Assembly (NCBI RefSeq): GCF_028290625.1
Contig: NZ_JAQGJM010000039.1
Coordinates: 1 to 64,000, forward strand
Reading direction: 5' to 3'
DNA: 64,000 nucleotides
Source: Devosia sp.
Lineage (GTDB): Bacteria > Pseudomonadota > Alphaproteobacteria > Rhizobiales > Devosiaceae
This document shows, in pieces, positions 25,293 to 34,329 of this stretch (positions within the stretch are counted from its first letter, which is position 1; each line of letters opens with the position of its first letter). The position numbers and the translations under genes were made by a program. The notes below the pieces were generated by a model. It saw only the letters and a program-made list of their open reading frames with translations, had not been told where the DNA came from and did not search any database.

Positions 25293-27098
25293 ATGCTGCC
25301 AATCATTCTCGACCTCGCCAGCCTCAAGGCCCTCTACGCCGCCGGCACCGTGACTCCACTTGACGTCATCGAAGCCGTCATTGAACGCCGCGCGCCGTGG
25401 CCCGATAAGGCAGTGTTCATCACCCCGACCAGTGACGACGACCTGCGCGCGGCCGCCAAGGCGCTAATGGAAAAATCGCCGCAGCCGAACAGCCTACCAC
25501 TCTGGGGCATCCCCTTCGCGGTCAAGGATAATATTGACGTCGCCGGCCTGCCGACGACTGCCGCCTGCCCCGCATTCGAATATCGGCCCCAGGTCGACGC
25601 GACTGTCGTGGCTCGCCTGCGAGCAGCCGGCGCCTTGGTCATCGGCAAGACCAATCTCGATCAATTCGCCACCGGCCTCAACGGCACCCGCTCGCCCTAT
25701 GGCGCGCCGCGCTCGGTGTTCGATCCGGCCTATGTTTCGGGCGGCTCCAGCTCCGGCTCGAGCGTGACCGTAGCGGCGGGCTTTGCTACCTTCGCACTCG
25801 GCACCGATACCGCCGGCTCTGGCCGCGTCCCGGCTGCATTCCAGAACCTGGTGGGCATCAAACCGACGCCGGGCCTGTTGTCCAATACCGGCGCGGTGCC
25901 GGCCTGCCGCAGCGTCGATTGCATCACCATCTTTGCCGGAACGGTCGGCGACGGCGTCGCCATACGTAAGGTCGCTGAGGGCTTCGACGCTGCCGATCCG
26001 TTCTCGCGCCGTCCGAACTGGGCGGAACTGCCGACAAGTGGCCTCCGCATTGGCGTGCTCGAAGGGGCCGAGCGCGAATTCTTCGGCAATGCTGAGGTCG
26101 AAAAACTTTATGACGCAGCGATCGAAAACGCCCGTTCGCTCGGCGCGACCATCGTGCCGTTCGATTATACTCCGTTCCGTGAAGCCGCCGCGCTGCTCTA
26201 TGACGGCCCCTGGGTCGCCGAGCGTCTGGCCGCCGTCGAGGGCTTCATCGCCACCAATGCCGCCGATTTCGACCCAACGGTCCGCAGCATCATCGAGGGC
26301 GCCAAGGGCAAGACGGCCGTCGAGGCCTTCAACGGCAAATACAAACTGGAAGAGCTCCGTCGCAAGACCGAGGCGACATGGGCCAAGGCCGATGTGCTGC
26401 TGCTGCCGACCTCGCCCACGACCTATACGGTCGAGGAGATGCTGGCCGATCCGGTGCGCAAGAACAGCCATTTCGGGCGCTATACCAATTTCGTCAACCT
26501 GCTCGACTGCGCCGCCATCGCCATTCCCGCTGGGTTCGATCGCGAGGATCACCTGCCCGCCGGCGTGACACTGATCGCTCCCGCCTTCACCGACGACGCA
26601 CTGGCACCCTTGGCCGATGCGATGCATCGCCTTGCCGCCCGTGGAATGGGTCGCGACAAGACGGCAACGCCGCCCGAGGCAAGCAAGGTCCCGGCCGCGG
26701 CCAGCACCTTGGTCCCCATCGTCGTCGTCGGTGCACATCTCAGCGGCATGCCTCTGAACAAGGAACTCACCGGTTCCGGCGGCCGCTTAATCAAAAGCTG
26801 CCGTACCGCGGGCGACTATCGACTCTATGCGCTGCCGGGCACGGTGCCATCCAAGCCCGGCATGATCCGTGAACCTGGCCTAAACGGGACCGGACTGGAG
26901 GTGGAGGTCTGGGAATTACCGCCCGCTGCCTTCGGCCAATTCGTTGCTCGAATTCCGGCGCCGTTGGGTGTCGGCAAGGTCACGCTCGACGACGGCAGCT
27001 CCGTCTCCGGCTTCCTCTGCGAGCCCTATGCTTTGGTTGGCGCCCAAGAAGTCACCCAATACGGTGGCTGGCGCGCTTACCTCGCTAGCCTGCAATGA
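25293..27098 (+). CDS. atzF: Allophanate hydrolase
   Basis: 601 residues. N-terminal amidase-signature domain with the Ser-cisSer-Lys triad as K78 (PFAVKDNID), S152 (SGGSSSGSS) and S176 (TDTAGSGRVPA); the spacing equals that of AtzF. The C-terminal domain (from about residue 460) is the separate decarboxylation-type domain of full-length allophanate hydrolases. It converts allophanate to ammonia and CO2. Start ATG 25293 follows GGAGGAG two bases after the carboxylase stop; the upstream in-frame extension overlaps the biotinyl domain and is rejected. It is the only allophanate hydrolase in the window and can serve the divergent biuret operon too. Confidence 0.93.
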   Translation: MLPIILDLASLKALYAAGTVTPLDVIEAVIERRAPWPDKAVFITPTSDDDLRAAAKALMEKSPQPNSLPLWGIPFAVKDNIDVAGLPTTAACPAFEYRPQVDATVVARLRAAGALVIGKTNLDQFATGLNGTRSPYGAPRSVFDPAYVSGGSSSGSSVTVAAGFATFALGTDTAGSGRVPAAFQNLVGIKPTPGLLSNTGAVPACRSVDCITIFAGTVGDGVAIRKVAEGFDAADPFSRRPNWAELPTSGLRIGVLEGAEREFFGNAEVEKLYDAAIENARSLGATIVPFDYTPFREAAALLYDGPWVAERLAAVEGFIATNAADFDPTVRSIIEGAKGKTAVEAFNGKYKLEELRRKTEATWAKADVLLLPTSPTTYTVEEMLADPVRKNSHFGRYTNFVNLLDCAAIAIPAGFDREDHLPAGVTLIAPAFTDDALAPLADAMHRLAARGMGRDKTATPPEASKVPAAASTLVPIVVVGAHLSGMPLNKELTGSGGRLIKSCRTAGDYRLYALPGTVPSKPGMIREPGLNGTGLEVEVWELPPAAFGQFVARIPAPLGVGKVTLDDGSSVSGFLCEPYALVGAQEVTQYGGWRAYLASLQ

Positions 27099-27115
27099 CA
27101 TTTCGAGGCAACGCA

Positions 27116-27229
27116 ATGCTGACCTGGCTCCAAACTGGCCTGAGGCTCATCGTTCAAGGCTTTGTCGCCCGCACTCGTGCGCTTAGCCACGGCCCCACAC
27201 CGGCCGAGACCCGCCGCGGGCCAAGGTAG
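27116..27229 (+). CDS. Possible 37-residue small protein after allophanate hydrolase
   Basis: ATG 27116 with GAGG seven bases upstream opens a 37-codon frame: MLTWLQTGLRLIVQGFVART then a basic, Pro-rich tail. It begins 17 bases after the allophanate hydrolase stop, in operon direction. The amphipathic/hydrophobic start could be membrane associated. No family recognised; it may be chance in GC-rich DNA. Confidence 0.25.
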   Translation: MLTWLQTGLRLIVQGFVARTRALSHGPTPAETRRGPR

Positions 27230-27246
27230 TTTTCGACACGCGATCT

Positions 27247-30200
27247 CTAGCGCGTCGTGTCGAGTGATCGCCGGTCGGGCGCGGCGAAGCTGAAGCGAGA
27301 GGCGCGAAGTGACTGGGCGGCGAGTTTCTTGAGGACGTCCCTGCCCTCGCCCGGCATTGCCTTGAATGCCTTAAGCGCGCCCTCGATATTGCGGCGGTCC
27401 AGTTCGTCCGGCACTCGCTCGGTCAGTTGCGCCTCGCGGCCGTTTTTGCACAGGGCCATCCATGGGCCGAAGGCGTTGGGGGCGCCAGTCGATATGGCGA
27501 GTTGGGTCGCCAGCGCGCGGTGTTCCCCAGCCTCCAGTTTCTTGACCTCGCCCGGTGTAAGGCTCGCCTTGGCGACGCGGTAGACATTGACGAAGCGGCG
27601 GGCGCGCCGGGGCGAGCCACCGAGGAACGGCGAAAGGGCCATGAGTGTATCGATTTCATTCTTGGTAAGCTCGAGCGCGCGGCTTGGCTGGGCCCCGCTC
27701 CGCTGCTGGTCGTCCTCGTGCCGTGGCTCACCGGTCGGTACTGAATCAGGGGCCGACGGCGTGATTGCGTCCGACCCAGCGGTGTCACCTGCTGCCCGAT
27801 CGGGGGCAACAAGGTCGCCGACGAGCGACATGCCGGCTTTGGCGCTCATTGACGGCACCCAATAGGGAATCTGGAATATCTTCTCGAGGTAGTCCGCCGC
27901 CGTCGCGCGTTCCCGCCTGTCGTCCCAGGTCTGGGCCTCGGTGTTGGGGGGCCTGCCATTGGCGGTTTTGACGCCCGGTTTGACACCGGCCAGTGCTTTT
28001 TCGTACTTTTCTTCATCCACGGGCCCGACCGGGCCGAAGAAGTCGGGGTAGCGCTTTTCGAGCGAGCGGGAGAGCCACCGCGCATCCACGGCCACCATTA
28101 CGACGAACAACTGGAAGCTCAGCAGCATGTTCACCGCCTGGAGGATTTCGACCACCTTGTCGGGCTCGCACCGGTCGAGATCGTCGATGTAAAGAACGAT
28201 CCGGTTGAACCGGACGATCTCCAGGACCTTGGGATCGCGCGCGTTTTTCGCAGTGTTCTCAAGCTGCTCCACCTCGTCCGGGTGGAGAGCTTTGCCGCTC
28301 TCCATGATCAAGGCATCGACGCGGGCCTTGTAGTGCAGTCGGGCTTCCTCCAGATGCGGCGGCTCGTCCTCGTTTCGCATCAGCGATTCCAGCTGTTCGA
28401 AATCCTTGCGGATGGAAGAGACGAGCCCCAGATGCTTGCCGTAGCCATCGACGCCGGCGCGCGCCCGCACGAACCGGCGGATGCGGAGCGCGGACCCGGA
28501 TTCCTCCGCGTAGTCCCTGAGCGCGGTGGCCACCTGTTCGCTGGTGGCCTGGACCAGCATTCTGGCCTCCTCGACCTGCGCCGCATTTCGGGCAAGTTCG
28601 CCGGACGCATCGGCAACCGCTTGCAGTTCCTTCTGCGTCGCATAGGCGATCTGCTCGTCGGCCTTCCGCTTCAGGTCCGTGAGCTTGTCTGCCAGCGTCT
28701 TGGCGCTGGACGAAAAGTACCCGGTGAACACCGAAAGCATTGCGACCAGGCCAGCAAGGGCCTCGATGCCGCTACCGATCCCGGCAAGCGCCGGCCAATC
28801 CAATGCCCCGGCGAGGGCAGAGTAGAGGCCTAGCAGCACTGCGGGCGCCACCAGCAGGGCGGCAAGGGCAAGAAGCACTGCCGGCCAGTTGCCGACCGTC
28901 GCACGCAAAGCTCCCAGCGCCACGTTCCCGGCCGATGCCGAGCGGTTGAGCTCATCAATCGCCGCGGCCAGCTTGTCCTTCTCGCTGAGCAGATTGGACA
29001 CACCGGTTGCGGTCCCTATGGCACCGAGCTGCCGTTTGAGGTCGGGATCACTCATCACCCCTTTCCTCACCGTGTCGAAGGCGACGCGCCAGGCGAGCTC
29101 GGGAGTGCGAGCGGTTACGACTTGCGCCCGGGCTAGCTCTTCCTCCGCCTTGGCCAGCTGGCCTTCGGCCTTCTTCTGCTCCTTGCGGCGCATCGCCAGT
29201 TCCGCCGCGGCTTCGAGCGTAAGCTGGCGCGATGTGGCGAGGCGCTGCAGAATCTGGTCCGCGGCCCCGACGCCATTCTTGCGTGTCATCCAGCGGTCCA
29301 GTTCGTCGAAGATATGGCCGACAAGACTCGCCCAGAGATTGGTCTCGGCATAGTGCCAGGCGTTGAACTGGATTTGTACGATGGCGTGCTCGAAGCCATC
29401 GTTGCGGGCGTCCGATGCAACGAAGCCTGCAATCTGGTCCTGCACCATGCGCATGAAGAAGGTCTTGCCCGCCCCCCAGGCGCCGAAGATTCCAAATGCG
29501 AGCGGCAAATTGGTGCTCGAACCGGCGGCGACATTGGCGAGGGCTAGAGCGTCGTTGGTGATGCCGAGCTTGTCGTGCGCCTGCCCCTGGCCGGGCTGGT
29601 CATGGTTTAGTTTGGGCAAGGTCGCGGATTCGTATTCGAGCGCCCGCAGCCACTCCCGCATCTGCTCCGGCTTACCCGCCAGGCGATCGCGCACGACATC
29701 GCGGAAGTGCGCGGGAATATTCTCGAACACGATCTCGTGGCGTGCGAATGCGGCGTTGCGCACCTCGTAGGGCATCGTCAGCATAGCGGCGATAAGGCCC
29801 TTGGTCCCGAGCGCCGGATTGAGAAACACTTGCTGCTGCGTCGTGAAGCCGCGTTGCATCATGTCATCAAGCGCAGCTTCGAAGGTCAGCGGATCGGATG
29901 GGTCCGCCCTGTCCGCCGTTGGCGCAATTCGCCGCGTGAGCAGGACGACGAGGCCAGTTTTGGCCAGCATCGCCGAGGGCGCATCGTCGGAAAGCTGTGC
30001 GTCCAGTCGAGTTTCGAGCAGCGCAGCAAGGAGATGCGCCGGTTCGAGCGGATGACCCGCGGGCCGGTAGGCCGTGGCACGCAGCAGCACGTCACGGATC
30101 GAGTCGAGCACCGTGACATTGAGGGCGGTGAGGAGCGCATCGATCTCGTCTGCTCGCGTTTGCGCCTCGCGGGCCGGCGGCCGGACGACCTCCTCCCATT

Positions 30201-30852
30201 TGGCGACGCTTTCGCCTCCGGCGGGCTTCAGCTTGAGCTTGTTGATGAAAAACCCGCGCAGCTCATCGAGTTGGGTGGGCGTCACGGTCCTGCCCAGCTC
30301 GGCCGAGAGCAGGCTATCGAAGCCTCGCGTATTGAGCATGGCGGCAAAGACGTGCCGGGCCGAGAGAGGCTTGCCGGGCGTGACGAGCGACACATAGGAG
30401 TTTGCCGCCGCGATGACGCTGGCAGCCTTGTCATCGATCACAAGCGCCGCGCCCTCGCTTCCCTGCGCCAGGATCTCAGCTTCATGTTGGAGGTGGAGGT
30501 CGATTTGCGCGTCCAGATTGGCGCGCTTCATATGGCGCAGCGCCCACTCCACCAGCCACGTTGCCGAGTTTCCGTGCGCAAGGTCCGGTTTGATCCTGGC
30601 CCCATCATGGATATACGCCGCCAGCACCGCGGCAAGCCCGATGACGAGCCGCGGCTGTGCGGTGTCGACCGCGGCAAAATGAGCGCATCGGCCGGCAATG
30701 TCCGTGAGTGAGGGCGACCTCCCCGTGTCGGCGCCCAAGAGGCACGTTCGCGCGTTCTCCTCTAAGGTGGACCATTCCAGGGGCGTTTCTGGCGTATAGG
30801 GCGCCTGCTTCCCTGCGGTCTTCACGGAGGGCTGAGCAAAGTTCGTTGCCAT
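27247..30852 (-). CDS. Very large KAP family P-loop NTPase
   Basis: 1201 residues. Walker A GIFGAWGAGKT at about 454-464 and the KAP-type Walker B IVLYIDDLDRCEP at about 885-897. Between them are a coiled-coil-like charged region and two or three hydrophobic segments (about 657-679 and 691-713), the inserted membrane helices typical of KAP NTPases. The first 450 residues contain two regions resembling Clp N-terminal repeats (SARHVFAAMLNTRG; EPAHLLAALLETRL), an unusual extension. KAP proteins are membrane-associated, and several bacterial ones are linked to phage defence or plasmid functions. ATG 30852 has GGGGAGG upstream; 30885 is rejected. Divergent from the giant-gene operon. Confidence 0.85.
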   Translation of the reverse strand: MATNFAQPSVKTAGKQAPYTPETPLEWSTLEENARTCLLGADTGRSPSLTDIAGRCAHFAAVDTAQPRLVIGLAAVLAAYIHDGARIKPDLAHGNSATWLVEWALRHMKRANLDAQIDLHLQHEAEILAQGSEGAALVIDDKAASVIAAANSYVSLVTPGKPLSARHVFAAMLNTRGFDSLLSAELGRTVTPTQLDELRGFFINKLKLKPAGGESVAKWEEVVRPPAREAQTRADEIDALLTALNVTVLDSIRDVLLRATAYRPAGHPLEPAHLLAALLETRLDAQLSDDAPSAMLAKTGLVVLLTRRIAPTADRADPSDPLTFEAALDDMMQRGFTTQQQVFLNPALGTKGLIAAMLTMPYEVRNAAFARHEIVFENIPAHFRDVVRDRLAGKPEQMREWLRALEYESATLPKLNHDQPGQGQAHDKLGITNDALALANVAAGSSTNLPLAFGIFGAWGAGKTFFMRMVQDQIAGFVASDARNDGFEHAIVQIQFNAWHYAETNLWASLVGHIFDELDRWMTRKNGVGAADQILQRLATSRQLTLEAAAELAMRRKEQKKAEGQLAKAEEELARAQVVTARTPELAWRVAFDTVRKGVMSDPDLKRQLGAIGTATGVSNLLSEKDKLAAAIDELNRSASAGNVALGALRATVGNWPAVLLALAALLVAPAVLLGLYSALAGALDWPALAGIGSGIEALAGLVAMLSVFTGYFSSSAKTLADKLTDLKRKADEQIAYATQKELQAVADASGELARNAAQVEEARMLVQATSEQVATALRDYAEESGSALRIRRFVRARAGVDGYGKHLGLVSSIRKDFEQLESLMRNEDEPPHLEEARLHYKARVDALIMESGKALHPDEVEQLENTAKNARDPKVLEIVRFNRIVLYIDDLDRCEPDKVVEILQAVNMLLSFQLFVVMVAVDARWLSRSLEKRYPDFFGPVGPVDEEKYEKALAGVKPGVKTANGRPPNTEAQTWDDRRERATAADYLEKIFQIPYWVPSMSAKAGMSLVGDLVAPDRAAGDTAGSDAITPSAPDSVPTGEPRHEDDQQRSGAQPSRALELTKNEIDTLMALSPFLGGSPRRARRFVNVYRVAKASLTPGEVKKLEAGEHRALATQLAISTGAPNAFGPWMALCKNGREAQLTERVPDELDRRNIEGALKAFKAMPGEGRDVLKKLAAQSLRASRFSFAAPDRRSLDTTR

Positions 30853-31790
30853 CGTAAACCTCCCCAAGCTTGCCCCTGACATCATATCACCCCGAAGGGT
30901 CGAACACTATTCTGGATAATGCACCCAAGACGAGGTGTGCATGGATCTGAATTGAGGAGCTATTCTGGGCAAGCAATCTAGCTTTGGAATGCAGCAACCT
31001 TCCTACAACGTCATGGACGGACCTGAATTTTACCCGACAACTTTGATGCCGACTGCGGCTTTCACATCCCGTATGGCGGGTTTTGACCGTAGCGGGTACA
31101 GCAATGTTGTCCTGCGCGATCAATGCCTTATTGGCGGCAGGCAATTTATGGAATTGGTAGATGCTACCATTATCCACTCAGTAAAATCTGTTAGGTTTTT
31201 CTAACTTGAAGGAAATGGCGAGCCGGCATATAGTAAACGACGAGTTTGGCCAGAAGGCCGGTAGGTCGCCGCATAAGAGCGACTGAGGCAGTCGTAAATC
31301 AAATCAAATGCAGCTATGTAGTCATCGCCATTGCGGTGATTGCGTTGTGGTATATGTGGCGGATATTGCGCAGACTGCTTGTCAGCGTGTGCAATATTCA
31401 TTTCCAACAGTCTATGAAGACGCGACATGTCTTCGTTTTCTGTCATTCATGACGCACGCGTGGAGTTGAGCCGCCAGATATTTGATGCCTGCAGGCAATG
31501 CCCGATACCGATTTCGGCGGCCTCGGTGGCAATGTTGAAAGAATACAGATCTCGGCACTGCGCGATGACTTGCCGGGCAAAAATGCCTGCCGTGCTGTTC
31601 TCTTGCCATGTCGATATCGACATGCATCAGCGCAACCAGCGACCGCTCCGGACCGAAGCGAGTACCTAACCGGTCGAGACTGAAACGACTCCGAAACAGA
31701 GCCCGCCACGGGGGGCGCTGAACTTACCTGTCGTACTCAGGAAAGGTGGATCATGACCCAGGGAAATGCTCCAATCCGCACGGGCGTCCG
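30853..31790. other. Long divergent intergenic region (KAP NTPase / giant operon)
   Basis: About 940 bases, visibly poorer in GC than the flanking genes. Short frames on both strands lack ribosome sites and recognisable sequence. A 15-base palindrome TGGTAG-ATG-CTACCA (31155-31169) and a small hairpin GTTAG/CTAAC (31190-31205) are visible. It must contain the promoters of two diverging large transcription units; their exact positions were not found. Confidence 0.5.
31155..31169. promoter_or_regulatory. Palindrome, possible operator
   Basis: TGGTAG-ATG-CTACCA is a perfect six-base dyad with a three-base centre, roughly 300 bases upstream of the KAP gene and 620 bases upstream of the phosphatase gene. 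No local regulator gene pairs with it. Called only on symmetry and location. Confidence 0.25.
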
Positions 31791-34322
31791 ATGCCGTTAC
31801 CGCTGATCCTAGCTGGCCCGATCCTGCGCAGGGTCGATGGCGACGTCTGCTCCGCCTGGGTGGCGCTCAGCCGTTCGGCGACGGTGGGGATGACATTGTG
31901 GGCGGGCACGCAAATGTCGACAGGACCCGGCACGGTGGCGTCGGGAGACGCGCCACTCGCCTCCGGCCAGATGCAGACGAGGCGCTTCGGGGCCAACCTA
32001 CACATCGCGGTCGTCACGATCGATCTAAAGGGCCCACCGGCCGTCGCCCTCACACCGGGGTCGCTCCATTCCTACGACATCACCGTCGACGGCGCAGCGA
32101 GTTTGCGGACCGAAGGGTTGCTCAAGGACGAAACCGCCGGCGCCCGGCTCGCCAACGTCGATCCAGGGACCGACCTGGTCGCAGGCAGCGCGGGCTTCAA
32201 TGCGCCGCTGCACCTTGCGCTGGGTTACGACACCGACCGCCTGCCCTCCTTCGTTATGCCCGCCGCGACGATCGAGGCGCTGCGCATGGCCCATGCCAGT
32301 TGCCGGCGGACGAATGCCGAGGGCTATGACGCGATGGCCTGGCTCGACGATTTCATCAAGGCGAATAAGCTCAACCCTGCGGAGCGCCCGCAGCAGTTGT
32401 ATCTCACGGGCGACCAGATTTATGCCGACGATCTCGGCACCGCCCTGCTGCCGATGCTGACCAGCCTTGGCAACGATCTCTTGGGCGGCATTGAAAAGTT
32501 TCCGGTCAGCGAGACCGTCGGGCAGGAATTCGAGCTCAACGTCGACAAGTTTCCGCCGCAGCGCCGCGGGCTGATCGTGCGCGAAAAGGCGCGCCTTTCG
32601 ACCACTGACAGCCGAAATCACCTGCTTGGCTTCGGGGAGTATGCGGCAATGTATTGCGCCGCCTGGAGTAGCCGTGTCTGGCAAGCGCTTGGCAACGAGT
32701 TTTCGACGTTCGTCCAACTTACCCCCGACAATGCCGATACCACACCTTTCCTCAGCAAGCCCGAGGACGCACTGGGCGGCACATTCCTCGGATGGAAAAA
32801 CGATCCGGATCACGGGCTGGCGTCGATCGAAAAGGAAACAGCGAAGGTCCGCATCTATCGCGACGCGGTGCCAAAGGCGGCGCGCGCGCTGGCCAATTGC
32901 ATCACCTACATGATCTGTGACGATCATGAGATAACCGACGATTGGAACCTGACGGGGCGCTGGCTTAGCCGGGTTTATTCCAAGCGCCCCGGGCAAGCGA
33001 TCATCCGCAATGGCATGCTCGCCTATGGCCTGTTTCAGGGCTGGGGCAATGATCCAAAATTGTTCGCCGCCGATGGCAACAACAAGGATTTCCTGACCGA
33101 GGCCGAAAGCGTCTTCGCGGGCAACGGCCCCTTTCCTTCGGGCGCGACCAACCGCCTGGACGAGACCCTTGGTTTCCCTGGGGCAGCCGCAAACAAGCGG
33201 GCGCGCTGGCATTATCGCGTCGACGGCCCGCGGCACCGGACGCTGGTACTCGACACGCGCACCCGCCGCGACACCGGCAGCGCAGCATCAACCAAGCCGC
33301 CGAAGCTGCTTGGGGGCACATTGGGCGATCAGGTTCCTGACGGCCCGCTCACCGATGGTCGCGAGTTGCTGGTCGTCGTCTCGGCGGCACCGGTGCTGGG
33401 GCCAACGCTGTTCGACAAGGTGTTCCAGCCGCTGACGGCAGCGATCAAGGACAGTAGCAACGCCATCAGCAAAATGCTGGAGGACAAGCCCTATGACGCC
33501 GCCGCAGAGCTGAAGCAGACGGTCAGATATACCGATGGCGACGAGCATCGCGATGTCGAAGGCTGGTCGGCCGACGAAGGGCACCAGGAAGCGTTGCTCA
33601 AGAAGCTTGCCGGATACCCGCGCGTCGTCATTTTATCAGGAGATGTGCACTTCGCCTGCTCTTTGACGCTCGACTATTGGAAGGGCACGAACGCGACGCC
33701 GGCGCGCATCGTCCAGTTGACGTCGAGCGGCGCGCGCAACGGCTGGCCAATCAAAATCGAAAGCCAGTTCCGCAAGAATACGGTCTTTCAAGACCTGCTG
33801 GGTGGCGTGCTGGTCGAACGCTTGGCGTGGAACGGCGCGGCGAAGATTACGGTGCCAGCAGGCTCGCACATCAGCCCCGGCCGACGCGGGCGCATGAGGC
33901 GGTCGCCGGCGCTCCTGCCCGTGCTCGGCTGGCCCGCAGGCACTACGATCGATACGGCGCCCGATTGGCGATGGCGGCTCAAGCTTGTGCGCGACACCCG
34001 CACCGGTGGCCAGAACGGGGCCCCGCCCGACCCGCCACCGCTCTCTGCCGACATCAATCCGGCGGCGAGCTTTGCCGGCTATGTCGGGCTCGCGAAACGC
34101 CATGCGGTCGCGACGATGACGATGCCGCGCCTTCTGCGCACGCTGATGTTTCTCAGTAATGTCGGGCTCGTCAGCTTCCGCGACAACGCCGGCACGGTCA
34201 CGCTTACCCACCGCCTACTGTCGGCGAGCGCGCCGAGTTCGCAGACATTTGCCGTTAACACCGTTCACGAGGCCAGCCTTGCTCCATCCACCGACGCCCC
34301 CCCGACGCTGCTGACCAATTGA
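31791..34322 (+). CDS. PhoD-like metallophosphatase, large
   Basis: 843 residues, longer than typical PhoD. Metal-binding motifs of the PhoD/calcineurin-like phosphatase fold are present: LTGDQIYADD (about 205-214), CDDHEITDDW (about 376-385) and LSGDVHFA (about 615-622). There is no Tat or Sec leader, unlike secreted PhoD, so a cytoplasmic or particle-bound enzyme is likely; substrates would be phosphodiesters or monoesters. ATG 31791 (MPLPLILAGPILRR) matches how related proteins begin; GTG 31746 would add 15 unlike residues. First of five tightly spaced large genes. Confidence 0.8.
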   Translation: MPLPLILAGPILRRVDGDVCSAWVALSRSATVGMTLWAGTQMSTGPGTVASGDAPLASGQMQTRRFGANLHIAVVTIDLKGPPAVALTPGSLHSYDITVDGAASLRTEGLLKDETAGARLANVDPGTDLVAGSAGFNAPLHLALGYDTDRLPSFVMPAATIEALRMAHASCRRTNAEGYDAMAWLDDFIKANKLNPAERPQQLYLTGDQIYADDLGTALLPMLTSLGNDLLGGIEKFPVSETVGQEFELNVDKFPPQRRGLIVREKARLSTTDSRNHLLGFGEYAAMYCAAWSSRVWQALGNEFSTFVQLTPDNADTTPFLSKPEDALGGTFLGWKNDPDHGLASIEKETAKVRIYRDAVPKAARALANCITYMICDDHEITDDWNLTGRWLSRVYSKRPGQAIIRNGMLAYGLFQGWGNDPKLFAADGNNKDFLTEAESVFAGNGPFPSGATNRLDETLGFPGAAANKRARWHYRVDGPRHRTLVLDTRTRRDTGSAASTKPPKLLGGTLGDQVPDGPLTDGRELLVVVSAAPVLGPTLFDKVFQPLTAAIKDSSNAISKMLEDKPYDAAAELKQTVRYTDGDEHRDVEGWSADEGHQEALLKKLAGYPRVVILSGDVHFACSLTLDYWKGTNATPARIVQLTSSGARNGWPIKIESQFRKNTVFQDLLGGVLVERLAWNGAAKITVPAGSHISPGRRGRMRRSPALLPVLGWPAGTTIDTAPDWRWRLKLVRDTRTGGQNGAPPDPPPLSADINPAASFAGYVGLAKRHAVATMTMPRLLRTLMFLSNVGLVSFRDNAGTVTLTHRLLSASAPSSQTFAVNTVHEASLAPSTDAPPTLLTN

Positions 34323-34329
34323 GGCGAGC

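Noticed and set aside
30887..31709. Short open frames of 60-96 codons in the long gap before the giant operon
   Set aside because: No ribosome sites or family resemblance; composition is unlike the neighbouring genes. Left as intergenic.
31746..31806. Possible frameshift near the phosphatase start: an ATG at 31753 opens another frame (MTQGNAPIRTGVRCRY) that stops at 31806
   Set aside because: ATG 31791 gives a normal-looking N-terminus in the main frame, so no frameshift is needed. Recorded because the ribosome site at 31791 is weak.
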